DNA of 8,222 nt, from positions 1 through 8,222 of the forward strand of contig JAJTHJ010000234.1 of NCBI GenBank assembly GCA_021298875.1, written 5' to 3'. Under the pieces are notes generated by a model. The model searched no databases and was not told where the DNA came from. It saw nothing but the letters and a program-made list of their open reading frames with translations. Origin of the DNA: Burkholderiales bacterium. GTDB lineage: Bacteria; Pseudomonadota; Gammaproteobacteria; Burkholderiales; Burkholderiaceae_F. The position numbers were made by a program, and so were the translations under genes. This document shows positions 1 through 6,463 of this stretch, in pieces. Positions within the stretch are counted from its first letter, which is position 1. Every line of letters starts with the position of its first letter.

Positions 1-1
1 C

Positions 2-790
2 GATACGCTGATGGAGGCCGAGTTCTTCGGCTATCGCCGCGGCGCCTTCACCGGGGCCGAACGCGATCGCGAGGGTTTTTTCCAGGCCGCCGCAGGCGGC
101 ACGCTCTTTCTCGACGAGGTGGCCGAGTTACCGCTGCCGATGCAGGTCAAGCTGCTGCGCGCCATTCAAGAGCGGCGGGTGCGCCGGGTCGGCGCCACCA
201 CGGAGGAGCCGACCGACGTAAGACTGCTGAGCGCCACCAACCGCGACCTGTCCCGGCTGGTGGCCGAAGGACGCTTCCGCCAGGACCTGTTTTACCGACT
301 CAACGTGATCGAGCTCCGCGTCCCGCCGCTGCGCGAGCGTGCCGAAGACATCGCCCTCATTGCCGAGGGCGTATTGCAGCGGCTGGCGCGCGAAGCCGAC
401 GTGGAACCGTCGCGCCTCTCGCCGGCGGCGCTGCACGCCCTGGAGCGTTACCCCTTCCCCGGCAATGTGCGCGAGTTGGAAAACATTCTCGAACGCGCGG
501 TGGCGCTGGCTGGCGACCTGGAGTTGCAGGTCGCCGACCTGATGCTGCCGGCCGAGGATGAGCCCGGCACGGCCGACGGCGAACCGGCGGCGGTCGCACT
601 TGGCGAAGCTGCCTTCAGCCTGACCGACGGTGTGCCCAATCCGCTGTCGGCCTATCTCGATCACGTCGAGCGCGAGGCCCTGCGCGCGGCGCTGGCCAAG
701 ACCGGGCAGAACCGCACGGCCGCGGCGGCATTGCTCGGGATGACCTTCCGCCAGATGCGCTACCGGCTGCAGCGCCTCGGCCTGAAGTGA
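2..790 (+). CDS. pilR: Sigma-54-dependent response regulator, PilR-like (3' part, 5' end outside window)
   Basis: C-terminal part (about 262 residues) of an NtrC-family activator that uses ATP hydrolysis to remodel sigma-54 RNA polymerase. The reading frame is open from the window edge, so the receiver domain and Walker A motif lie upstream. Visible are the sigma-54 contact loop GAFTGA (bases 41-58), Walker B GGTLFLDE (95-118), the RLNV/PPLRER stretch of the AAA+ core, and the sensor II segment GNVRELEN (from 461). An acidic, Ala-rich linker follows. The end is a Fis-type helix-turn-helix with the stretch NRTAAAALLGMTFRQMRYRL. This helix and the EAEFFGYRRGAFTGA loop resemble PilR, which controls type IV pilin transcription with the sensor kinase PilS. 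The PilR call is inferred from family resemblance, since pilS is not in the window. Another NtrC-family paralogue is the main alternative. The stop codon overlaps the ampD start. Confidence 0.85.
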   Translation, partial: DTLMEAEFFGYRRGAFTGAERDREGFFQAAAGGTLFLDEVAELPLPMQVKLLRAIQERRVRRVGATTEEPTDVRLLSATNRDLSRLVAEGRFRQDLFYRLNVIELRVPPLRERAEDIALIAEGVLQRLAREADVEPSRLSPAALHALERYPFPGNVRELENILERAVALAGDLELQVADLMLPAEDEPGTADGEPAAVALGEAAFSLTDGVPNPLSAYLDHVEREALRAALAKTGQNRTAAAALLGMTFRQMRYRLQRLGLK

Positions 791-1413
791 GCGTCGCTGC
801 GCCACGCCGCGGCGCCGCCCAGGGCGCTGCGACCGGGGCCTTGGCCTTGCGTGCCGACGGTTGGCTGGCCAGTGCGCGCCGCGTACCGTCGCCGCACTGC
901 GACGCACGGCCGCCGGGAACGGCGATCGATCTGCTGCTGATCCACAACATCAGCCTGCCCCCGGGCGTCTTCGGCGGCGACGCGATCGAGCGGCTGTTTG
1001 CCAGCACGCTTGCCGACGGCGGCGACCCCTTCCTCGCCACGCTGCGCGGGTTGCGCGTATCGGCGCACTTTCTGTTACGGCGCGATGGCGAGATCGTGCA
1101 GTTCGTCTCCGTGCACGAGCGCGCCTGGCATGCCGGCGCCTCGCGCTTCGCCGGCCGCGTGGGCTGCAACGACTTCTCGGTCGGCATCGAGCTCGAAGGC
1201 AGCGATTTCGTCCCCTTCGCCGACGCCCAGTACACGGCGCTGGCCCGCCTGACGCGCGCGCTGCGCGCCGCGCTGCCGCTGGCCGCCGTGCGCGGCCACA
1301 GCGACGTGGCGCCCTGCCGCAAGACCGACCCCGGTCCGTTCTTCGACTGGCCGCGCTACGCGCGCGCCGCGCGCCTGCCGGCGCGCTGGCTGCCGCCCGC
1401 CGCCCGCGCCTGA
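787..1413 (+). CDS. ampD: 1,6-anhydro-N-acetylmuramyl-L-alanine amidase AmpD
   Basis: Cytoplasmic zinc amidase (Amidase_2 fold, 208 aa) that splits the lactyl-amide bond between anhydroMurNAc and the stem peptide during peptidoglycan recycling. In bacteria with an AmpR/AmpC circuit its loss induces beta-lactamase; no such genes are visible here. All expected active-site residues are present with family spacing: zinc ligands His53 (IHNISLPPG), His171 (RGHSDVAP) and Asp181 (KTDPG), plus catalytic Glu135 (GIELEG) and Lys179. SAHFLLRRDGEIVQ and RAWHAG are further AmpD hallmarks. There is no signal peptide, which separates it from the periplasmic amidase AmiD. The chosen start is GTG, overlapping the upstream TGA as GTGA. 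I see no clear Shine-Dalgarno, so translational coupling to pilR is likely. This start gives about 17 residues ahead of the conserved DGWLASARRVPSPH; a TTG a little downstream is possible. No terminator is visible after the stop. Confidence 0.95.
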   Translation: MSVAAPRRGAAQGAATGALALRADGWLASARRVPSPHCDARPPGTAIDLLLIHNISLPPGVFGGDAIERLFASTLADGGDPFLATLRGLRVSAHFLLRRDGEIVQFVSVHERAWHAGASRFAGRVGCNDFSVGIELEGSDFVPFADAQYTALARLTRALRAALPLAAVRGHSDVAPCRKTDPGPFFDWPRYARAARLPARWLPPAARA

Positions 1414-1443
1414 CTCAGCGCCGCAACGCGGGATCGATTGCGG

Positions 1444-1472
1444 TTGAGTTCCGCACCGAACTCGGCTAGGCT
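1444..1472 (+). promoter_or_regulatory. Candidate sigma-70 promoter for nrdAB
   Basis: TTGAGT (1444-1449) and TAGGCT (1467-1472) are separated by exactly 17 bases, which fits a housekeeping promoter with an imperfect -10. Transcription would start near 1479, giving a leader of about 160 nt before nrdA. A 6-bp inverted repeat, GAGTTC-N6-GAACTC (1446-1463), fills most of the spacer and overlaps the -35, so a repressor or activator could bind there. The hexamer match is moderate and no transcript start is known. A promoter nearer the NrdR-like boxes cannot be excluded, for example TTGTGG (1517-1522) with TGGGCT (1540-1545). Confidence 0.45.
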
Positions 1473-1506
1473 GCGCCCCTATCCATTGTGCGCGCCGACG
1501 AGTCGT

Positions 1507-1522
1507 ACCCCACATCTTGTGG
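1507..1522 (+). promoter_or_regulatory. NrdR-box-like palindrome, box 1
   Basis: ACCCCACATCTTGTGG matches 11 of 16 positions of the general NrdR-box consensus acaCwAtATaTwGtgt as I recall it. It contains the perfect inverted repeat CCACA-TCT-TGTGG (1510-1522). NrdR is the zinc-finger/ATP-cone repressor of ribonucleotide reductase genes, and its boxes usually come in pairs upstream of nrd operons. A related copy lies at 1578-1593 in opposite orientation. If the promoter at 1444-1472 is right, this box sits about 30 bases downstream of the start site. The repeat could also act as an RNA hairpin. Confidence 0.45.
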
Positions 1523-1545
1523 TGGCGTCGCCCGCCCAGTGGGCT

Positions 1546-1564
1546 GTGCGCCGCCTCGGCGCAC
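1546..1564 (+). promoter_or_regulatory. Perfect 8-bp hairpin in the nrdA leader
   Basis: GTGCGCCG and CGGCGCAC form a perfect 8-bp stem around a CCT loop. It lies exactly between the two NrdR-like boxes. A smaller hairpin, GCCC-AGT-GGGC (1534-1544), is just upstream. There is no T-run after the stem, so it is not a simple intrinsic terminator. It could be one arm of a folded 5' leader closed by pairing of 1516-1522 with 1578-1584. Function unknown; a chance hairpin in GC-rich DNA remains possible. Confidence 0.35.
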
Positions 1565-1577
1565 GAGCCGGAAGACC

Positions 1578-1593
1578 CCACAAGAACTTGGGG
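1578..1593 (-). promoter_or_regulatory. NrdR-box-like palindrome, box 2
   Basis: Read on the minus strand this is CCCAAGTTCTTGTGGG-like. Over 18 bases the minus-strand sequence (1593 to 1576) agrees with box 1 plus its flanks (1508-1525) at 15 positions. It matches about 10 of 16 positions of the NrdR consensus. Centre-to-centre distance to box 1 is about 71 bases, longer than the roughly three-turn spacing typical of NrdR box pairs. It lies about 50 bases before the nrdA start codon. The NrdR assignment is an inference from sequence and context. Confidence 0.4.
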
Positions 1594-1626
1594 TGGCGCG
1601 CGCCAGGACAACACCCGAGAACACAC

Positions 1627-1631
1627 AGGAG
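1627..1631 (+). promoter_or_regulatory. Shine-Dalgarno deciding the nrdA start
   Basis: AGGAG at 1627-1631 directly abuts an in-frame ATG at 1632, which leaves no spacing. It stands 9 bases before the next in-frame ATG at 1641. The second ATG is therefore the likely start. An upstream in-frame GTG at 1488 would place the NrdR-like boxes inside the coding region and is unlikely. Confidence 0.6.
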
Positions 1632-1640
1632 ATGATTCGC

Positions 1641-4517
1641 ATGCAGATCGCCCCCACCACCGCCGGCACCGTGGCGCCGCCTTTTGTTGCCGGTGGCATC
1701 GACCGCGCCGCCGCTGCGCCGTCCACCGCCGACACCAAGCTGATCCGCCGCAACGGCGCGGTGGTGGCCTTCGAGCCGGGCAAGATCGCGGTGGCGCTGA
1801 CCAAGGCTTTCATCGCCGTGCGCGGCGGCCAGGGCGCGGCCTCGGCGGCGATTCGCGAGCAGGTCGAACGGCTGACTGCCAGCGTGGTCGCGGCACTGCT
1901 GCGCCGGCAGCCTTCCGGCGGCACCTTCCACATCGAAGAGGTGCAGGATCAGGTCGAACTCGCGCTGATGCGCGACGGCGCGCACGATGTGGCGCGCGCT
2001 TATGTGCTGTACCGCGAGCGCCGCGCGCAGGAGCGCGCCGCCAAGGCCCGCGAACAGGCGCCGGCCGCCCCGATGCTGTCGATGCTGGACAACGGCGTGC
2101 GCGTACCACTGGACATGGCGCGCATCGAGGCGCTGATCCGCTCCGCCTGCGCCGGGCTGGAGCAGCACACCGACGCCGGCGCGATCCTGGCCGAGACCAC
2201 CAAGAACCTCTACGACGGCGTGCCGCTGGACGAGGTCTACAAGTCGGCGATCCTCGCCGCCCGCGCGCTGATCGAGAAAGACCCCGCCTACACCTACGTG
2301 ACCGCCCGCCTGCTGCTGCACACCGTGCGGCGCGAAGCGCTGGGCGAAGAGGTGACGCAGGCGCAGATGGCCGAGCGCTACGCCGAGGTCTTCCCGCGCT
2401 TCATCAAGTACGGGATCGAGGCCGAGTTGCTCGACGAGAAGCTGGCGCTCTTCGACCTGAAGCGGCTGGCGGCGGCGCTCGAGCCCGAGCGCGACCTGAA
2501 GTTCGACTACCTCGGCCTGCAAACGCTGGTCGACCGCTACTTCCTGCACCACGAGGGGCGGCGCTTCGAGCTGCCGCAGACCTTCTTCATGCGGGTGGCG
2601 ATGGGGCTGGCGTTAAACGAGATCGACCGCGAAGGCCGCGCGATCGAGTTCTACGAGCTGCTGTCGAGCTTCGACTTCATGAGTTCGACGCCGACGCTTT
2701 TCAACAGCGGCACGCGGCACTCGCAGCTGTCGTCCTGTTATCTGTCCACCGTCAGCGACGATCTGGACGGCATCTACGAGGCGATCAAGGAAAACGCGCT
2801 GCTCGCCAAGTACGCGGGCGGGCTCGGCAACGACTGGACGCCGGTGCGCGCGCTGGGCAGCCACATCAAGGGCACCAACGGCAAGAGCCAGGGTGTGGTG
2901 CCGTTCCTCAAGGTCGTCAACGACACCGCGGTCGCGGTCAATCAGGGCGGCAAGCGCAAGGGCGCGGTGTGCTGCTATCTGGAAACCTGGCACCTCGACA
3001 TCGAGGAGTTCCTGGAACTGCGCAAGAACACCGGCGACGACCGCCGCCGCACGCACGACATGAACACCGCGAACTGGATTCCGGACCTGTTCATGAAGCG
3101 GGTGATGGAAGGCGGCGACTGGACGCTCTTTTCCCCCTCCGACTGCCCCGACCTGCACGACAAGACCGGCCGTGCCTTCGAGGAAGCCTACACGCGCTAC
3201 GAAGAACGCGCCGCGCGCGGCGCGTTGAAGCTCTTCAAGAAGCTGCCCGCGGTGCAGTTGTGGCGCAAGATGTTGTCGATGCTGTTTGAGACCGGGCATC
3301 CGTGGATCACCTTCAAGGATGCCTGCAACCTGCGCTCGCCGCAGCAGCACGTGGGCACGATCCACAGCTCCAACCTGTGTACCGAGATCACGCTGAACAC
3401 CGGCCCGACCGAGATCGCGGTGTGCAACCTGGGCTCGGTCAACCTGCCGGCGCACCTGACCGCGGACGGCGAGCTCGACCACGGGAAGTTGAAGCGCACC
3501 ATCGCCACCGCGATGCGGATGCTCGACAACGTGATCGACATCAACTACTACGCGGTGCCCAAGGCGCGCAACTCCAACGTGCGCCACCGGCCGGTGGGAC
3601 TGGGCATCATGGGCTTCCAGGACTGCCTGCACCGCCGCCGCACGCCCTATGCGTCGGAGGCGGCGGTGGAGTTTGCCGACCGCAGCATGGAAGCGGTCTG
3701 CTACTACGCCTACTGGGCCTCGACCGAACTCGCCGCCGAACGCGGCCGCTACTCGTCGTTTGCCGGCTCGCTGTGGGACCGCGGCATCCTGCCGCAGGAC
3801 TCGCTCAAGCTGCTGGCGCAGGAGCGCGGCGGCTACGTGGAGGTCGATACCTCCGCGACGATGGACTGGGAGGCGCTGCGCGCGCGCATTGGCCAGCACG
3901 GGATGCGCAACTCCAACTGTGTAGCGATCGCGCCGACCGCGACGATCTCCAACATCGTCGGTGTGGATGCCTGCATCGAGCCCACGTTCCAGAACCTGTT
4001 CGTGAAGTCGAACCTGTCGGGCGAGTTCACGGTGGCCAACGAATCGCTGGTGCGCGACCTGAAAAAGCTCGGCCTGTGGGACGAGGTGATGGTGGCGGAT
4101 CTGAAGTACTTCGACGGCAGCCTCGCCAAGATCGACCGCGTGCCGGCGGAGTTGCGCGAGCTGTATGCGACCGCCTTCGAGGTCGAGCCGCGCTGGCTGA
4201 TCGAGTGCGCCGCGCGTCGCCAGAAGTGGATCGACCAAGCGCAGTCGCTCAACATCTACATGGCGGGCGCCTCGGGCAAGAAGCTCGACGACACCTACAA
4301 GCTCGTGTGGTTGCGGGGGCTGAAAACCACCTACTACCTGCGCACGATCGGCGCCACGCACGCGGAGAAGTCGACCACCACACGCACCGGCCAACTCAAC
4401 GCCGTGCCGACCGGCGGCGGCTTGAGCGCCGCGCCGGCGCTGCCCGAACCCGAAGCCAAGGTCTGCATGCTGAAGGCCGGCGACCCCGGCTTTGCCGACT
4501 GCGAAGCCTGCCAGTAA
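1641..4517 (+). CDS. nrdA: Class Ia ribonucleoside-diphosphate reductase, large (alpha) subunit
   Basis: Catalytic subunit that reduces NDPs to dNDPs in the cytoplasm, working with the NrdB radical subunit. At 958 aa it is about 200 residues longer than E. coli NrdA (761 aa). The extra length is N-terminal: an ATP-cone at about residues 33-125 (KLIRRNGAVVAFEPGKIAVAL) and a second, diverged cone-like region at about 145-235, as in the long Pseudomonas aeruginosa enzyme. ATP-cones sense dATP/ATP and set overall activity. Catalytic residues are intact: thiyl-radical Cys580 within NLCTE (Asn578, Glu582), redox pair Cys366 (LSSCYL) and Cys595 (AVCNLGSVNL), radical-transfer Tyr898-Tyr899, and the C-terminal disulfide shuttle CEACQ (Cys954, Cys957). 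Starts at the ATG 9 bases after AGGAG. nrdB follows after 19 bases with no terminator between, so they form one operon. Likely NrdR-regulated, judging from the upstream palindromes. Confidence 0.97.
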   Translation: MQIAPTTAGTVAPPFVAGGIDRAAAAPSTADTKLIRRNGAVVAFEPGKIAVALTKAFIAVRGGQGAASAAIREQVERLTASVVAALLRRQPSGGTFHIEEVQDQVELALMRDGAHDVARAYVLYRERRAQERAAKAREQAPAAPMLSMLDNGVRVPLDMARIEALIRSACAGLEQHTDAGAILAETTKNLYDGVPLDEVYKSAILAARALIEKDPAYTYVTARLLLHTVRREALGEEVTQAQMAERYAEVFPRFIKYGIEAELLDEKLALFDLKRLAAALEPERDLKFDYLGLQTLVDRYFLHHEGRRFELPQTFFMRVAMGLALNEIDREGRAIEFYELLSSFDFMSSTPTLFNSGTRHSQLSSCYLSTVSDDLDGIYEAIKENALLAKYAGGLGNDWTPVRALGSHIKGTNGKSQGVVPFLKVVNDTAVAVNQGGKRKGAVCCYLETWHLDIEEFLELRKNTGDDRRRTHDMNTANWIPDLFMKRVMEGGDWTLFSPSDCPDLHDKTGRAFEEAYTRYEERAARGALKLFKKLPAVQLWRKMLSMLFETGHPWITFKDACNLRSPQQHVGTIHSSNLCTEITLNTGPTEIAVCNLGSVNLPAHLTADGELDHGKLKRTIATAMRMLDNVIDINYYAVPKARNSNVRHRPVGLGIMGFQDCLHRRRTPYASEAAVEFADRSMEAVCYYAYWASTELAAERGRYSSFAGSLWDRGILPQDSLKLLAQERGGYVEVDTSATMDWEALRARIGQHGMRNSNCVAIAPTATISNIVGVDACIEPTFQNLFVKSNLSGEFTVANESLVRDLKKLGLWDEVMVADLKYFDGSLAKIDRVPAELRELYATAFEVEPRWLIECAARRQKWIDQAQSLNIYMAGASGKKLDDTYKLVWLRGLKTTYYLRTIGATHAEKSTTTRTGQLNAVPTGGGLSAAPALPEPEAKVCMLKAGDPGFADCEACQ

Positions 4518-4536
4518 AACGACAAGGAGCAAGACG

Positions 4537-5667
4537 ATGCTGTCCTGGGACGAACCCACCGCCGTGCCCGCCCGCCCGCAACCGCGCCTGGCCGAAGTGC
4601 CGGCCATATCGACCGTCGCGCCGCGCGACTCGCAGGCCGCACGCGACACGCGCCGCGTCAACGCGGCCGACAAGCGGATCATCAACGGCGCCACCGACGT
4701 GAACCAGCTGGTGCCGTTCAAGTACAAGTGGGCCTGGGAGAAGTACCTGGCCACCTGTGCCAACCACTGGATGCCGCAGGAGATCAACATGGCGCGCGAC
4801 ATCGCGCTGTGGAAGGACCCGAACGGCCTGACCGAAGACGAGCGGCGCATCGTCAAGCGCAACCTGGGCTTCTTCGTCACCGCCGATTCGCTCGCCGCCA
4901 ACAACATCGTGCTCGGCACCTACCGGCACATCACTGCGCCGGAGTGCCGGCAGTTCCTGCTGCGGCAGGCCTTCGAAGAGGCGATCCACACCCACGCCTA
5001 CCAGTACATCGTCGAGTCGCTGGGGCTGGACGAAGGCGAGATCTTCAACGCCTACCACGAGATCGGCTCGATCCGCGCCAAGGACGAGTTCCTGATCCCC
5101 TTCATCGACACGCTGACCGACCCGCATTTCCGCACCGGCACGACCGCGGCCGACCAGGCGCTGCTCAAAAGCCTGATCGTCTTCGCCTGCCTGATGGAGG
5201 GTCTCTTCTTCTACGTCGGCTTCGCGCAGATCCTCGCACTCGGCCGCCAAAACAAGATGACCGGGGCGGCCGAGCAGTACCAGTACATCATGCGCGACGA
5301 GTCGATGCACTGCAATTTCGGCATCGATCTCATTAACCAGATCAAGCTGGAGAACCCGCAGCTGTGGACGCCGGAGTTTCGCGAGGAGGTGCGCGCGTTG
5401 TTCCGCAAGGCGGTCGATCTCGAGTACGCCTACGCCGAGGACACGATGCCGCGCGGCGTGTTGGGCTTGAACGCGCCGATGTTCAAAGGCTATCTGCGCT
5501 TCATCGCCAACCGGCGCGCGCAGCAGATCGGCATCGAGCCGCTGTTCGCGCAGGAAGAAAACCCCTTCCCGTGGATGAGCGAGATGATCGATCTGAAAAA
5601 GGAGCGCAACTTCTTCGAGACGCGCGTGATCGATTATCAAAGCGGTGGCGCGCTCTCGTGGGAGTGA
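4537..5667 (+). CDS. nrdB: Class Ia ribonucleoside-diphosphate reductase, small (beta) subunit
   Basis: Ferritin-like diiron subunit (376 aa) that generates and stores the tyrosyl radical passed to NrdA. Metal ligands and radical site are complete and spaced as in the E. coli enzyme: Asp117 (TADSLAANN), Glu148 and His151 (EEAIHTHAY), radical Tyr155, Glu221 (LMEG), Glu255 and His258 (RDESMH). The presence of the radical tyrosine argues against the class Ic type that lacks it. The C-terminus FETRVIDYQSGGALSWE is the flexible tail that docks on NrdA; its Tyr367 may correspond to the radical-transfer tyrosine of E. coli (Y356). The start is the ATG giving MLSWDEPT, 7 bases after AAGGAG (4524-4529), and this N-terminus resembles Pseudomonas NrdB. 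No ferredoxin (nrdAB-associated yfaE-like) gene follows. Confidence 0.97.
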   Translation: MLSWDEPTAVPARPQPRLAEVPAISTVAPRDSQAARDTRRVNAADKRIINGATDVNQLVPFKYKWAWEKYLATCANHWMPQEINMARDIALWKDPNGLTEDERRIVKRNLGFFVTADSLAANNIVLGTYRHITAPECRQFLLRQAFEEAIHTHAYQYIVESLGLDEGEIFNAYHEIGSIRAKDEFLIPFIDTLTDPHFRTGTTAADQALLKSLIVFACLMEGLFFYVGFAQILALGRQNKMTGAAEQYQYIMRDESMHCNFGIDLINQIKLENPQLWTPEFREEVRALFRKAVDLEYAYAEDTMPRGVLGLNAPMFKGYLRFIANRRAQQIGIEPLFAQEENPFPWMSEMIDLKKERNFFETRVIDYQSGGALSWE

Positions 5668-5737
5668 TGGACAAACGCGCGACGCACGTACGATGAATGC
5701 GATGGACACGCTCACGCGATGCACGCACGACACGCGC

Positions 5738-5757
5738 GCGCGAGAAATTTCTTGCGC
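5738..5757. repeat. 20-bp near-perfect palindrome
   Basis: Ten-base arms centred between 5747 and 5748 (GCGCGAGAAA / TTTCTTGCGC) pair everywhere except one G-T position. The core AGAAATTTCT is a perfect 10-bp palindrome. It overlaps the -35 of a weak promoter-like pair, so it could be a protein-binding operator. No T-run follows, so it is not a terminator. Confidence 0.45.
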
Positions 5758-5968
5758 ATCGAATCGATTGAGAGTAAAAAGCGCGCCAATGCAAAGTTGC
5801 TCGATCACACTGACCAACAAGCATCGATCAATCACGACATTGAACGCTGACTCTCACAGTTTCCGCTCCATCGTCAGCCCCATCGGACGAATCGACATCA
5901 AGACGCCGCTGTCTTGCGGGATCGGTTCCCTCCAAAAATCCTCCGCCGCTTTTTGTGCTCCGACTTTT

Positions 5969-5996
5969 AACGCCGGCTTCGCGCCGGCGTTTTCTT
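5969..5996 (+). terminator. Rho-independent terminator downstream of nrdB
   Basis: AACGCCGGC (5969-5977) and GCCGGCGTT (5983-5991) form a 9-bp stem with a TTCGC loop, followed by TTC and TTT (to about 5997). It points with the + strand. It lies 300 bases after the nrdB stop, so it ends either a long nrdAB 3' UTR or a separate small RNA. Confidence 0.8.
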
Positions 5997-6219
5997 TGCG
6001 CGCGCCGCGACACGCCGCGCGCCGTGCCGAATTCATCAGCGTCAGCGGCCCACGCTCTGACCGTTCCGCGCCCCGCTCGGACATGCGCCTTAAACGCACG
6101 TCTGGGGTCGTCGCGGCGACAGGGCAGCCATTTGCGCCGATGAATAGCCCGCTCCCCCGCAGCTCATGCGGGAACCGGGTTTCCATCTAACCATCCACTG
6201 ACACTGAAGGAGTATCACC

Positions 6220-6303
6220 ATGGCAACGAAGAAAGCCGCCAAGAAGGTAGCGAAGAAGGCCCCGGCCAAGAAGGCCGCCAAGAAGGCCGCCAAGAAGAAG
6301 TGA
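6220..6303 (+). CDS. 27-aa Lys/Ala-rich basic mini-protein, H1-tail-like
   Basis: A 27-codon reading frame starts at ATG 6220 and stops at TGA 6301-6303. A textbook AAGGAG (6207-6212) stands 7 bases before the start, and an intrinsic terminator follows 26 bases after the stop. The product begins MATKKAAKKVAKKAPAKK and consists only of Met, Ala, Thr, Lys, Val and Pro. Thirteen of 27 residues are Lys and there is not one acidic or aromatic residue. It resembles the lysine-rich C-terminal tails of histone H1 and of bacterial H1-like DNA-binding proteins. Its first residues closely match the N-terminus of the 153-aa H1-like protein encoded 160 bases downstream, also at DNA level. A role in binding DNA or RNA is an inference from charge. 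The signals around it argue that it is translated, but it is below usual gene-calling limits. Confidence 0.7.
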   Translation: MATKKAAKKVAKKAPAKKAAKKAAKKK

Positions 6304-6328
6304 GGCAAGCCGCGCTTCGTGCGCATGT

Positions 6329-6372
6329 AGGCCCGGTTGCGGGACTTTGGTCCCCGCCACCGGGCCTCTTTT
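6329..6372 (+). terminator. Rho-independent terminator after the 27-codon gene
   Basis: AGGCCCGG (6329-6336) pairs perfectly with CCGGGCCT (6360-6367). An inner, slightly bulged stem, GCGGGAC / GTCCCCGC, extends it around a TTTG loop. CTTTT follows. It separates the mini-protein gene from the longer H1-like gene, so the two are probably transcribed separately or linked only by read-through. Confidence 0.75.
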
Positions 6373-6463
6373 CAATGTGCGTCGGTTCGAGCGCTTCCGC
6401 TTCGTCCGCCCACGTGGCGGTGGTGTCGAAAGCACTTGAGCCGCAACCTCGACGGAGATGCAT

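Larger units (their letters stand above)
5668..6219 (+). other. 552-bp gene-free interval after nrdB
   Basis: No convincing gene on either strand. The first 70 bases are low-complexity and rich in ACGC/CGCG. From about 5743 to 5860 base composition becomes clearly more AT-rich than the surrounding genes. A 20-bp palindrome (5738-5757) is followed by a possible promoter, TTGCGC (5752-5757) and TAAAAA (5775-5780) with a 17-base spacer. A strong terminator ends near 5996. The promoter-like pair plus terminator would delimit a transcript of about 210 nt, which is speculative. The rest (6000-6206) is GC-rich and presumably holds the promoter and leader of the 27-codon gene. It contains a hairpin CCCGCA-GCTCA-TGCGGG (6156-6172). 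I found no clear -35/-10 there. Confidence 0.5.

Noticed and set aside
1531..1580. Weak resemblance to the core of a cobalamin riboswitch (CCCGCC...AGTGG, a hairpin, then AGCCGGAAGACC like a B12 box).
   Set aside because: The upstream conserved GGTG-AA-CC element and the 5' stems are missing and the GCCACTG loop is not exact. Mentioned only as a test ligand for the leader.
1488..1640. N-terminal extension of NrdA from a GTG at 1488.
   Set aside because: It would run through the repeats and hairpins, has no NrdA-like sequence, and the Shine-Dalgarno at 1627 serves ATG 1641.
2613..4919. 768-codon open frame opposite nrdA.
   Set aside because: Antisense shadow of a well-conserved gene in high-GC DNA.
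5666..5695. Nine-codon ORF starting at the nrdB stop (MDKRATHVR).
   Set aside because: Too short and without supporting signals; consistent with chance.
5854..6186. 110-codon open frame on the - strand.
   Set aside because: It also reads through the terminator stem, has unbiased composition and no domain; likely chance in GC-rich DNA.
5645..6190. 181-codon open frame downstream of nrdB on the + strand.
   Set aside because: It starts inside nrdB, reads through the terminator at 5969-5996, lacks a Shine-Dalgarno and has no recognisable domain.
6381..6405. GGTTCGAGC resembling a tRNA T-loop.
   Set aside because: The flanking bases do not form a T-stem and no anticodon or acceptor stem is present.
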